64,000 nt of DNA from the NCBI GenBank assembly GCA_937880095.1, contig CALFLK010000002.1:1-64000 (forward strand), read 5' to 3'. This stretch comes from an uncultured Faecalibacterium sp. GTDB taxonomy: Bacteria; Bacillota; Clostridia; Oscillospirales; Ruminococcaceae. Below the pieces are notes generated by a model. The model saw nothing but the letters and a program-made list of their open reading frames with translations. It did not search any database and was not told where the DNA came from. Of this stretch, positions 14,300 through 22,697 are shown piece by piece (position 1 is the first letter of the stretch; each line of letters opens with the position of its first letter). Position numbers and translations under genes: made by a program.

Positions 14300-16888
14300 A
14301 CGGCAGCAACAGATGGGCGTGTAGTGATTTCTACCGCACTGGATAATCGGGGATTGAAAAAAGGAATTCGTAGTATTTCCGGAAGCCTTGGAGGTCTGAG
14401 CGGTGTACTGAGCAAGCTGGCAGGCCTTATCGGCAGTGCCTTTGCAGTACATAAAATTGTAGAGTTTGGCAGGGAATCCGTACGGCAAACAAGTGCCATG
14501 ACAGATGCACTGATTGGTCTGCGCAGTGTTCTGGAAGGGCAGGGACGGAGCTTCCGCAAAGCGAAATCGTTTATCAATGATTACATTGCAGACGGTTTGG
14601 TGCCGGCTACCAATGCCATAGCAGCATATAAAAACCTTGCGCTGCGTGGATACAATGACCAGCAAATCCAGCAGGTGCTCGTCGCCCTGAAAGACAGTGC
14701 AGCTTTCGGTCGGCAAGCCAGTTACAGCATGGGCGAAGCGGTGCAGAGCGCTTCGGAAGGCCTGAAAAACGAAAACAGCATTCTGGTGGATAATGCCGGT
14801 GTGACCAAGAATGTAGCTAAGATGTGGGAGGATTACGCCCACAGCATCGGTACTACGGCCAATAACCTGACCCAGCAGCAGAAAATTCAGGCCGAAGTGA
14901 ACGGCATTCTGGAGGAAAGTAAATACCAGGCAGGGGATGCGGCAAAGGTCGCTGGAACCTATTCGGGACAGCTTATGCAGCTGTCCTTTTCTTTTACCAA
15001 TCTGAAAATTGCGGTGGGCAATGCAATCATGCCTATCGCACAAAAGGTTCTGCCTGTCATCAACAGCATGATTGCCTGCTTTACACGCCTTGCCAATGCG
15101 GTTGCAGCTGTGGTAGGAGCGCTCTTTGGAAAAGCCAGCGTCAATACAGGGACATTGGCGTCTAATAACGAGGCGGTTGCATCCAGTGCTGGTGCAGGAG
15201 CGGCAGCAGAGGATAAGCTGGCGAAAAGTACGCAAAAGGCCGGCAAGGCGGCGAAGGGTGCGCTGGCGTCCTTCGATGAACTCAATGTGTTACAGCAGGA
15301 CACTGCTGGCGGCGGTACGAATACAGCCCCGGCGGGTGGTGGTGCCAGCGCAGGCAGTGTGCCGGTTACGGCGGAACTGGAGGTAGAAGACACTCTTTCC
15401 CCGCAGCTTCAGGCCGTCGTAGATAAGATTCACCAGTTGATGCAGCCGCTGCAAGCCATTGACTTCGGGCCGCTGGCGGCATCGTTTGACCGCCTGAAAG
15501 AAGCAGTGGCACCTTTGACGCGGGATTTATTCGCCGGGCTGGAATGGGCTTACTACAATCTGTTTGTGCCGCTGGCAAGCTGGACCATTGAAGATTTTCT
15601 GCCGGTGTTTTTGGATGTCTTTGCCGGAGGGCTGCGTGTTCTTACAGCGGCGTTGGAAGCGTTGGCCCCACTGGGGCAGTGGCTTTGGGATAGCTTTTTG
15701 CAACCCATCGCATCCTGGACCGGCGGCGTTATTGTGGATGTTTTGAATCTGATTGCTGACGGTCTGGACCGTATCGCTGACTGGATCAGTGACAATCAAA
15801 CTGCTGTACAGGTAGCTGCAGTAACAGTAGCAGCTTTCATGGCTGCCTGGGGCAGTACGGAACTTGCCATTGCTTTGGTGGATATCGGTGGGATTTCTGG
15901 TGTTTTCAATAAAGTGACAAAAGCAATCCAAGCATGCACAATTGCTAAAATCAAGGATGAGATTGAGCTGGCCGGAGTTGTAGGACTTTATGTGAAGGAC
16001 TTTGTCCAAGCCATGCTCACTTCTGTGGCGAATATTGCAAAAATGACCGCAGCGTGGATTGCGGAAACAGCATCAAAAATGGCCAGCACGGTTGCAACTT
16101 GGGCACAAATTGCAGCGACAACAGTTTGGAATGGCATCTGCGCCTTGGCAACAACCGTAACGACGGCATTTGGTGCTGCGGTTGCATTTCTTACATCTCC
16201 GATAGGTCTGGTGATTATTGCCATCGGTGCCCTGATTGCCATCGTGGTGCTGTTGGTCAAACATTGGGACCAGGTAAAAGCAGTTGCGCTTACGGTTTGG
16301 GCCGGTATCAAAGAAACCTGGTCGCAGGTGTGTGGCTGGTTTCAGGCGACGGTTATCACGCCACTGTCCAATGCGTGGGAGGGCTTCAAGCAAGGGTTTC
16401 TGCAAATCTGGCACGGCATCGTGGATGGAATCAAGGGCAGTATCAATGCCATCATTGGATTTATCAATGGCATGATTCAGGCTGTCACCAATGGCATCAA
16501 TGCAGTGATTGGCGCAATGAACCGTATCAGCGTTGATATTCCGGACTGGGTTCCGGGTTTTGGCGGAAAGCACTTCGGTATCAACATCCCGACGCTGTCT
16601 GCACCGCAAATTCCCATGCTGGCACAGGGTGCAGTTTTGCCGGCAAATCATCCGTTCCTGGCAATGGTTGGCGACCAGAAAAACGGTACCAACATCGAGG
16701 CACCACTGGACACCATCAAGCAGGCTTTGGCGGAGGTGCTGGCACAAATGCCCATGCAGGAACGGGAAATCGTTATCAAGTTTGCAGCCAGCGGCGGTCT
16801 GGAACAGCTGATTCGTTTGCTCAAACCTTATATCGACAAAGAAAATCGTCGTGTAGGCACACGTCTGATTACAGGAGGTGAGATTTAA
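14300..16888 (+). CDS. tail tape measure protein (probable ACG start)
   Basis: An 862-residue tape measure protein, which sets tail length. It has the usual start for this group when read from ACG 14300 (ACG GCA GCA ACA GAT GGG, then VVISTALDNRGLKKGIR), a helical N-terminal domain, a Gly/Ala/Ser linker near residue 330, and long hydrophobic helices near residues 480-680. AGGAGGTGAT (14285-14294) lies 9 bases before the ACG (measured from AGGAGG). The first standard start in frame, GTG 14324, is 34 bases past that site and would remove conserved residues. It overlaps the next gene by one base. Confidence 0.9.
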   Translation, partial: TAATDGRVVISTALDNRGLKKGIRSISGSLGGLSGVLSKLAGLIGSAFAVHKIVEFGRESVRQTSAMTDALIGLRSVLEGQGRSFRKAKSFINDYIADGLVPATNAIAAYKNLALRGYNDQQIQQVLVALKDSAAFGRQASYSMGEAVQSASEGLKNENSILVDNAGVTKNVAKMWEDYAHSIGTTANNLTQQQKIQAEVNGILEESKYQAGDAAKVAGTYSGQLMQLSFSFTNLKIAVGNAIMPIAQKVLPVINSMIACFTRLANAVAAVVGALFGKASVNTGTLASNNEAVASSAGAGAAAEDKLAKSTQKAGKAAKGALASFDELNVLQQDTAGGGTNTAPAGGGASAGSVPVTAELEVEDTLSPQLQAVVDKIHQLMQPLQAIDFGPLAASFDRLKEAVAPLTRDLFAGLEWAYYNLFVPLASWTIEDFLPVFLDVFAGGLRVLTAALEALAPLGQWLWDSFLQPIASWTGGVIVDVLNLIADGLDRIADWISDNQTAVQVAAVTVAAFMAAWGSTELAIALVDIGGISGVFNKVTKAIQACTIAKIKDEIELAGVVGLYVKDFVQAMLTSVANIAKMTAAWIAETASKMASTVATWAQIAATTVWNGICALATTVTTAFGAAVAFLTSPIGLVIIAIGALIAIVVLLVKHWDQVKAVALTVWAGIKETWSQVCGWFQATVITPLSNAWEGFKQGFLQIWHGIVDGIKGSINAIIGFINGMIQAVTNGINAVIGAMNRISVDIPDWVPGFGGKHFGINIPTLSAPQIPMLAQGAVLPANHPFLAMVGDQKNGTNIEAPLDTIKQALAEVLAQMPMQEREIVIKFAASGGLEQLIRLLKPYIDKENRRVGTRLITGGEI

Positions 16889-17259
16889 TGCTGATTATTG
16901 ATGGAGAAGTGTTTCCGGTAGATGCCATTGTGGAGCTTGGCCGTGAAGCCGACTTTTTGTACAAGTATGCAGAGCGCACGGAGAATGGCAATCTGGAATC
17001 AGAGCTGATTGGTGTTTTTATCAATCACAGCATCAAAATCTCCGGCATCAACGACCCCGCGCTTTACGACAGGCTGTATGATAAGCTGACCGAACCGGTG
17101 GAGCGGCATTCCATTACGCTGCCGGGCAACAACGGAACCTATACCTATGATGCCTACATGGGAAAAGTCAGTGATCGTCTGAAGTTGAAACACAAAGGCG
17201 TGTATCACTGGGACGAGTTGACGGTCGATTTCAAAGCAATGAAACCGGCGCGCACCTAA
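16888..17259 (+). CDS. tail protein after the tape measure
   Basis: A 123-residue protein (LIIDGEVFPVDAIVELGREA at the start) with beta-rich sequence. Its place after the tape measure and before a large tail-hub protein suggests a distal tail or tip component. I do not recognise a named family. The start overlaps the tape measure stop by one base, behind AGGAGGTGA. Confidence 0.7.
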   Translation: MLIIDGEVFPVDAIVELGREADFLYKYAERTENGNLESELIGVFINHSIKISGINDPALYDRLYDKLTEPVERHSITLPGNNGTYTYDAYMGKVSDRLKLKHKGVYHWDELTVDFKAMKPART

Positions 17260-17271
17260 AGGGGGGATGAT

Positions 17272-19020
17272 ATGCAAACCGGTACACGGGTAGAGCTTGA
17301 ACTGTTTGATATCACCGCAAAAAGAGATAGCACCGCATCCAGCAAGGATGCGCAGCCTTGGGGTAATCTGGCGGAAGACCTTCGTCTGGAAGAGCGCGCA
17401 GCACAGCCCAAATACGGCACGCTGGAGCAAGAACAGTTTCTCATGGACGGCAGCTTTACCCTCTTTCCGGATGAACCGCAGGGGCGGTTTTGGGGCTTGT
17501 GGAGCAAGCAGCAGAGCGGACCGGATGGGCGCTTTGCTGTGCCGCCTGTGCTGGAAGTGAACTTTTCCCAGCCTCACAGCTCAGCAGGAATCACGCTGCA
17601 CTTTTATGCGCTGACGCAAGACTGGGCAAGTGAAGTGGAAATCCAGTGGTACGGCACAGAAGGGCAGCTTTTGGACAGCGCAGCCTTTCAGCCTGATGCA
17701 GCGGACTACTACTGCCGCCTGAAGGTAGAAAACTACCAAAGGCTGCGGATTTCCTTTTCCGCCACGAATAAACCCGAACGGTATCTCAAACTGGAGGGGC
17801 TGGACTACGGTGCAGCGCTGACGTTTCAGGGCGAGGACGTTGTGCAGGCAAATCTGCTGGAAGAGGTGGACCCGCTTTCCGGTGAGATTTCCATCAACAC
17901 GCTGGATTTGACCTTGTTCAATCGGTCGGGAGAGTTTTCCATTCTCAATCCGGACGGCGTGTTTGATGTTCTGCAGGACAAGCAGCGCATTACGGTCTGG
18001 GAAGATGTACGCCCTTCCGCTCGGTCCCGTGAGGTGGTCAGCCACAACATGGGAACCTTTTATCTGTCCGACTGGGAGAACACCAGCGACACGATGGCAA
18101 AGTTTTCTGCCACCGATGCGGTAGGGCTTTTGGATTCCGACCCATTTGACGGCGGCATCTATGATACGACTGCGGGTGCGCTGGCGGCAGAAATTCTGGA
18201 CGGTTATGCATACGAACTGGACCCTGTGCTGGCTGTAGAATCTGTAAAGGGATATCTCCCGGCGGGCACCCGCAGAGATGCACTGCAGCAGCTGGCGTTT
18301 GCGTTGGGGGCGATGGTGGATTGTTCCCGAAGCAATAAAATCAAGATTTGTCCGCCGCCTAACCGCCCCAGCAGCCTGATTGGTCGTGACCGCAAATTCA
18401 CCGACAGCGAAGTGTCGTTGCACGCGCTGGTGACAGAGGTATCCGTTACAGCGCACCAGTATCAGCTACAGGAGAAACGCGAGCAGCTTTACAAAAGCGA
18501 CCTTGCAGAAGGCACGCACCGCATCGCCTTATCCGGTCCGGTCGATAACCTGCAGGCAGAAGGCGGTACGCTGCTGGACTGGGGCAACAACTTCGCTGTG
18601 GTCAAAGTGACTGCAGCAGGGCAGGTGATTATCACAGGTAACCGCTATGCGGATACCCAAACAGTGCTGCACAGGCAGGCGGACGGTTTACCGCCGAATG
18701 TGAAAACCAATGGAAAAAGCGTAAAGGATGCAACCCTTGTCAGCCCGGACCGAGCGGACGTAGTAGCGCAGCGAATTCTGCGTTACTACGCCAATCGCTG
18801 CGATCAGACCTTTGAAATGGTTGCCGGCGCGGAAAAACTGGCAGATGTGCTGATGGTGGAGAGCTTTCGCAGAGAAAATGTGTGCGGCGTCTTGCAGAAA
18901 ATGGAGCTGGACTTGACCGGTGGCTTTCTGGCCAGCGTAACGGTTTTAGGGCATCCGGTGCAGCATCCGGCACAGTTGTATGTGAACGAAATCTATGTGG
19001 GAGAGGAGGTGCTGCTCTGA
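17272..19020 (+). CDS. tail hub or minor tail protein
   Basis: A 582-residue protein in the position of the distal tail and baseplate hub proteins. Residues 40-170 look like a beta sandwich (LEVNFSQPHSSAGITLHFY). Residues 180-480 match the pattern of the tail-associated, hub-like proteins of Clostridial phages (DPLSGEISINTLDLTLFN; DGGIYDTTAGALAAEILDGY). No peptidase or glycosidase motif is evident. It ends with LYVNEIYVGEEVLL, a motif repeated almost exactly at the end of the next gene product. Confidence 0.72.
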   Translation: MQTGTRVELELFDITAKRDSTASSKDAQPWGNLAEDLRLEERAAQPKYGTLEQEQFLMDGSFTLFPDEPQGRFWGLWSKQQSGPDGRFAVPPVLEVNFSQPHSSAGITLHFYALTQDWASEVEIQWYGTEGQLLDSAAFQPDAADYYCRLKVENYQRLRISFSATNKPERYLKLEGLDYGAALTFQGEDVVQANLLEEVDPLSGEISINTLDLTLFNRSGEFSILNPDGVFDVLQDKQRITVWEDVRPSARSREVVSHNMGTFYLSDWENTSDTMAKFSATDAVGLLDSDPFDGGIYDTTAGALAAEILDGYAYELDPVLAVESVKGYLPAGTRRDALQQLAFALGAMVDCSRSNKIKICPPPNRPSSLIGRDRKFTDSEVSLHALVTEVSVTAHQYQLQEKREQLYKSDLAEGTHRIALSGPVDNLQAEGGTLLDWGNNFAVVKVTAAGQVIITGNRYADTQTVLHRQADGLPPNVKTNGKSVKDATLVSPDRADVVAQRILRYYANRCDQTFEMVAGAEKLADVLMVESFRRENVCGVLQKMELDLTGGFLASVTVLGHPVQHPAQLYVNEIYVGEEVLL

Positions 19021-19424
19021 TGGCGTGGCAAAATCCCGTCTTCGACCGAACCGCAGCGGATGTGGCTGCCTGTGCAGAGAAGTGTTATTTCTCGCCGGAA
19101 CTGCTGAACCGCATCGAGGGAAACACCCACTGGCTGGCAGAAAAATACGGTGTTTTCATGTCGGCACCTAGAAGCTGGTCGAGTACAGACTTTCTGACAA
19201 TCAACCAGATGCAACGCATTTTGTCGGAAGCAGATGCCGTGCGTACCGCTTGCAGGCTGCCGCCCGGTGTGTGGGTGGTGCCTGCATTTCCTGCGGTTAC
19301 CTGGCAGGCTGTGAACGACCTTGAGCATTTGCAGTGGAAACTGTATGACATCTGGCAGCGGAATCAGGCAGATGTGTTGTATGTAAATGAAGCCTATGCA
19401 GGCGAACAGATAGGAGTGTTGTAA
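19020..19424 (+). CDS. tail-tip accessory protein
   Basis: A 134-residue protein whose ATG overlaps the upstream stop (TGATG). Trp-rich. It ends DVLYVNEAYAGEQIGVL, echoing LYVNEIYVGEEVLL at the end of the preceding protein, so the two share a C-terminal module. It follows the hub gene and precedes fibre-like genes. The function is unknown beyond probable tail structure. Confidence 0.62.
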   Translation: MAWQNPVFDRTAADVAACAEKCYFSPELLNRIEGNTHWLAEKYGVFMSAPRSWSSTDFLTINQMQRILSEADAVRTACRLPPGVWVVPAFPAVTWQAVNDLEHLQWKLYDIWQRNQADVLYVNEAYAGEQIGVL

Positions 19425-19900
19425 TGGCTTTTTTGAAGAAAATCTGGAAGAAGCGGCGGTGTGAATACCCCAATCGCCGCAGACTGACGCCGGTACCCGG
19501 CAAACAAAACGAAGTGGACGTTGCGCGCGCCGAAGGCATCATTCTGGAAGATGGTGACCAGCTGAGTGCCGAAAATATGAACAACCTGGAGGAACGTATT
19601 CAGGCTGGGTTCGATGAGAGCCGTATCTATAAAGCAACTTTCCTGTTGGACGGTTGGCAGCAGTCTGGTAATGCGTGGATCCAGACAGTCAGTTGTCCCG
19701 GTATGAAAACAGCATACAATGCTGAAAATCCGTGGTTCTACAAGACCGGTAATACAAAGACAGATGCAGAGCTGCAGGCAGGAATGAATAGTATTTGCGC
19801 TGGCAATGTGGAAACGCTGGAGGGCGCCATTAAGGTAACTGTGCCGAATAAGCCTACCTGTGATGTACCGGTCTATCTGCGGCGCGTAGAAATGAACTGA
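19424..19900 (+). CDS. tail fibre-region protein
   Basis: A 158-residue protein with a very basic start (LKKIWKKRRCEYPNRRR) and then ARAEGIILEDGDQLSAENMN, a motif seen at the base of phage fibres. The C-terminal part (about residues 60-158) is beta-rich with repeated Thr/Asn. A phage tail or fibre base role is inferred from position and composition. Confidence 0.6.
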   Translation: MAFLKKIWKKRRCEYPNRRRLTPVPGKQNEVDVARAEGIILEDGDQLSAENMNNLEERIQAGFDESRIYKATFLLDGWQQSGNAWIQTVSCPGMKTAYNAENPWFYKTGNTKTDAELQAGMNSICAGNVETLEGAIKVTVPNKPTCDVPVYLRRVEMN

Positions 19901-19913
19901 AAGGAGACAGCCG

Positions 19914-20252
19914 ATGAAAGTATACGATGAAGCAGGGCAGCTACTTACTTCTGCGCCTGATTTGCAGAAAGGCTGGCTGGAAAATACGCAGCGTCTGGTC
20001 AAGCACCACCCCGCTCAGGAAGAAAAAAGCCGTGTCGAAGTCATGCCGGGCACAACGGGTCTGCGCCATCTGGTGATTGACCAGCCGGCACAGGATGCGT
20101 GGGATGAGTACGAGGATGTACAGGTGTATCATCTGTACACCCCGGAAGAGTTGGCAGAGCGCAATAAACCCACAGAGAGCGAACGCTTGGATGCAATGGA
20201 GGCGGCTATGCTGGAGCTTATGTTGAAACAGGGAGGTGCGACCAATGTTTGA
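19914..20252 (+). CDS. phage tail-region protein
   Basis: A 112-residue acidic protein (KVYDEAGQLLTSAPDLQKGW at the start). The C-terminal helix (TESERLDAMEAAMLELMLKQ) is like that preceding XkdX genes in many Firmicute prophages. It overlaps the following XkdX-like gene by 8 bases. The function is not recognised. Confidence 0.65.
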   Translation: MKVYDEAGQLLTSAPDLQKGWLENTQRLVKHHPAQEEKSRVEVMPGTTGLRHLVIDQPAQDAWDEYEDVQVYHLYTPEELAERNKPTESERLDAMEAAMLELMLKQGGATNV

Positions 20253-20373
20253 GTTTTTGCGTGTGCAGTATGAGCTGGGTCGTCTGGATGATATGCAGCT
20301 TGCCCGGTATGTGCAGGCTGGTTGCATCACGGCGGCAGAGTACAAGCAGATTTGCGGAAAGGAGGTGCGGTGA
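20245..20373 (+). CDS. XkdX-like small protein
   Basis: A 42-residue protein (FEFLRVQYELGRLDDMQLARYV) with the size and the AGCITAAEYKQICG end typical of XkdX, a small prophage protein found before the lysis genes. It starts 8 bases after GGGAGGTG and its stop overlaps the next ATG. Confidence 0.75.
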   Translation: MFEFLRVQYELGRLDDMQLARYVQAGCITAAEYKQICGKEVR

Positions 20374-20780
20374 TGGGCCAAGCTGGAACAGGCGGCAGCG
20401 GATTCAATTTCGGAACCTATTATAATGCAGGTGGCTTGGAGTATCCCGCAAAACAGAAAATAACGTATGCTGCAACAGCTCCGACAGACGGTTTGCTGAT
20501 TGCTTCCATCTCTAACACAACTAACAACGCGGAGTCGGATGGACACGGAACCAGCACAAGCACGATCAAGGTAAACGGAAATATTGTTTCCGATTCGTCC
20601 TCTAGCTATCCGTCGAACGCAGCAGAAAAGCGTGTGTTTGGTTCATGTGCGAGTGCAGTTATTTATGTAAAGGCAGGACAGAAAATCGTAATTGAAACGC
20701 AAAATTCTGCGAACCATTCGACTTACGCCATTACAACTGCTTTTAGTGCTGGATATCTTGATGTCGCGGAAGTTAAATAA
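20373..20780 (+). CDS. probable tail fibre or receptor-binding tip
   Basis: A 135-residue Ser/Thr/Asn/Gly-rich protein, beta-rich throughout (TYAATAPTDGLLIASISNTT; NAESDGHGTSTSTIKVNG). There is no signal peptide or membrane segment. Composition and position between XkdX and the lysin suggest a receptor-binding tip or decoration protein. Codons are less GC-rich than in the neighbours, as is common in fast-exchanging fibre genes. Confidence 0.55.
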   Translation: MGQAGTGGSGFNFGTYYNAGGLEYPAKQKITYAATAPTDGLLIASISNTTNNAESDGHGTSTSTIKVNGNIVSDSSSSYPSNAAEKRVFGSCASAVIYVKAGQKIVIETQNSANHSTYAITTAFSAGYLDVAEVK

Positions 20781-20802
20781 TCAAATAGAAAGGAAAATTA
20801 TT

Positions 20803-21906
20803 ATGGTTATGAATGTGATTGATATTTCTAAGCATCAGCAGACGTTTAACGCTCATGCTGCAAAAATGGCAGGTGTGGAAGGTGTAATGCTGCGCCACGC
20901 ATACGGAACTAAGAAAGATACGCTGGCACTGAGCTGGGCACCGGGTATCAAAGCACAGGGGGTGCCGCTGGGCGGATATGGCTTTGCAACCTGGCATTAC
21001 AAATCGAAAAACGGCGGCAGCATCGAAACTGCCCGTGCTCTGATGCACCAGCAGGTACAGACTTGGATCGATGCGACCCAGCAGAGCGGCTGTGATTTCT
21101 GGTTTGCTGTGGATCAGGAGCTGGAGCAGGGCCAGCAGATGGGCTTGGGTAAGCATGATAATACGATGCTGCTGAACGAGGCTTGCGATATGCTGGCAGC
21201 AGCGGGCCTCCACCCCTGCATCTATTGTTCCGTTGCATGGGACAACAACTACATCCGTACGGCAGACCTGCGGTACAACTACTGGCTGGCTCGCTACTAT
21301 GACGGCAAGGCAGACTTTGACACCGCAGGTGCAGATCTGTCTCAGCTTCCGGATGGTAAGTATACCCGCTGGATGCGCCAGCTGCATGATGCAGGTCGTT
21401 TGGTGGGCTGGCAGTTTGCAAGCACCGGATACGGACTCAAGTACGGTGCCGGCGTCGTCAACATCGACCGCAATGTATTTTACATGGCACCCACCGCAGA
21501 CAAGCCGGAGATGGGTGAAGTACATCCCCAGTCTGATGCCCAGTACATCGCTATCGGTCCGCTGTCTGCTGGTGACCAGGCAGCCGTGCGTGCGCAGCTG
21601 GACAAGCTGCAGGTGCCGGCACATACAGATGACGACGGCATAGTCTACACGGACATGGCGCTGTCTACCGGCGATCAGGCAACGATGATCCAGCTGGCTA
21701 CTACGCTGCTGGTGCCCATCCGCATGCAGGACGTTCCGTTCGGACAGGAAAAGCCTGCTGAGCCGTCTGAGCAGTACAGCGTGGTGTTTATGTCCATGGT
21801 GGTCAAGGGTGGCTTTGCATCCAAGGATGATGCAGTGGACTACATTGAGAGCATCCTGGGCAAGGACGCCATGGAGCAGCTGAACCTGCAGATTGTGGTG
21901 GCGTAA
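20803..21906 (+). CDS. GH25 endolysin (lysozyme/muramidase)
   Basis: A 367-residue lysin that would cut the glycan strand of peptidoglycan at lysis. The GH25 start is clear (VIDISKHQQTFN), with the conserved acidic pair region FWFAVDQELEQ near residue 105 and a GWQFAS-type strand near residue 205. After about residue 225 comes a C-terminal region with two related stretches (IAIGPLSAGDQAAVRAQLDK; TDMALSTGDQATMIQLATT) that could be a repeated cell-wall-binding or interaction module. There is no signal peptide, which fits holin-dependent export. Confidence 0.9.
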   Translation: MVMNVIDISKHQQTFNAHAAKMAGVEGVMLRHAYGTKKDTLALSWAPGIKAQGVPLGGYGFATWHYKSKNGGSIETARALMHQQVQTWIDATQQSGCDFWFAVDQELEQGQQMGLGKHDNTMLLNEACDMLAAAGLHPCIYCSVAWDNNYIRTADLRYNYWLARYYDGKADFDTAGADLSQLPDGKYTRWMRQLHDAGRLVGWQFASTGYGLKYGAGVVNIDRNVFYMAPTADKPEMGEVHPQSDAQYIAIGPLSAGDQAAVRAQLDKLQVPAHTDDDGIVYTDMALSTGDQATMIQLATTLLVPIRMQDVPFGQEKPAEPSEQYSVVFMSMVVKGGFASKDDAVDYIESILGKDAMEQLNLQIVVA

Positions 21907-21915
21907 GGAGGTCGT

Positions 21916-22422
21916 ATGGTTATGGAAATGAGCACATTTTTTCAGGCTTATGTACAGGCCGTTACACATAATCTGTTTTTGATCCTGCTGCTGATCTGTG
22001 TAGCGGCAGACACTTTGTTCGGCTGCCTGCGTGCAGCACGTTTCCGCTGTTGGAACTCCTCTATCGGTATTGATGGTGGTATCCGCAAAGTAACCATGGT
22101 GCTTTCCATTGTAATTTTGGCTTTGGTGGACCAGTTAGTGGGTCTTGACCTGATTGGTCACCTGCCGGAAGGCGTGGTCAGTGCTTTGGGTGCGATTGGT
22201 ATCAATGCCATCGGTCTGGCAGAGTTTTTTGCCATCGTTTACATTATGTATGAGGCGTCGTCCATCTTAAAAAATTTGCTGCTGTGCGGCGTCCCGTTGT
22301 GGGCCGGTCTGCAGGATAAGCTGGCCAAATGGGTGGATCAGATGACGGATGAAAGCAGCGTGAGTGTGTCTGAAACTTTGGCTCAGTCTGAGCGTAAGCA
22401 AATCCCTAAGAATAAGGCATAA
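21916..22422 (+). CDS. phage holin (toxin-secretion/lysis holin family)
   Basis: A 168-residue protein with three to four membrane segments (LFLILLLICVAADTLFGCL; KVTMVLSIVILALVDQLVGL; GAIGINAIGLAEFFAIVYIM) and a polar C-terminal tail. This is the phage_holin_4 pattern. It forms the membrane lesion that lets the GH25 lysin reach the wall. It lies 9 bases after the lysin stop behind AAGGAGGT and is the last prophage gene before the terminator. Confidence 0.85.
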   Translation: MVMEMSTFFQAYVQAVTHNLFLILLLICVAADTLFGCLRAARFRCWNSSIGIDGGIRKVTMVLSIVILALVDQLVGLDLIGHLPEGVVSALGAIGINAIGLAEFFAIVYIMYEASSILKNLLLCGVPLWAGLQDKLAKWVDQMTDESSVSVSETLAQSERKQIPKNKA

Positions 22423-22423
22423 C

Positions 22424-22468
22424 AAAAGCCCCCAACTGTCCGGAAAATCCGGATGGCTGGGGGCTTTT
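22424..22468 (+). terminator. terminator of the prophage late operon
   Basis: A GC-rich stem (AAAAGCCCCCA/TGGGGGCTTTT) with an inner TCCGGAAAATCCGGA hairpin starts two bases after the holin stop. Strong rho-independent terminator. Confidence 0.9.
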
Positions 22469-22482
22469 GTTGTTTGAAAAGC

Positions 22483-22505
22483 AAAGTGTGTTCTGAACAC
22501 ACTTT
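22483..22505. repeat. 23-bp palindrome near the prophage end
   Basis: AAAGTGTGTTC, a single T, then its exact complement. A further GAACAC follows and then a T-rich stretch. It lies about 120 bases inside the presumed attachment site; it could be a second terminator or a binding site for integration or excision proteins. Confidence 0.6.
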
Positions 22506-22621
22506 TGAACACGTTTTTATTTTCTTGAATTGTTTTGATTATTATATATGTGCATAATATAATGTATGAACGCTGTGTTTACTGTGTATAAATAAGTATA
22601 AATTCATTCCAATAATATCTT

Positions 22622-22648
22622 GCGCCGGTTCGATTCCGGTCGGCGGCA
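22622..22648 (+). other. tRNA 3' fragment, probable prophage attachment site
   Basis: The T arm (GCCGG, TTCGATT, CCGGT) is followed by the 3' acceptor strand CGGCGGC and discriminator A. No D arm, anticodon arm or 5' acceptor strand precedes it; the upstream DNA is AT-rich and unrelated. It lies exactly where the phage genes stop. The intact tRNA would have acceptor strand GCCGCCG. Confidence 0.8.
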
Positions 22649-22650
22649 CT

Positions 22651-22684
22651 AAAAAATCCATGCGTGTATGCGCATGGATTTTTT
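22651..22684. terminator. terminator after the tRNA fragment
   Basis: A perfect 14-bp stem (AAAAAATCCATGCG and complement) with a 6-base loop. A and T runs on either side make it bidirectional, so it can serve both the tRNA and the converging lipoprotein gene that ends at 22698. Confidence 0.85.
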
Positions 22685-22697
22685 GTTTTTCAGCCGA

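Noticed and set aside
22621..22650. A complete tRNA gene
   Set aside because: Only the T arm and 3' acceptor strand are present; upstream bases do not form D or anticodon arms.
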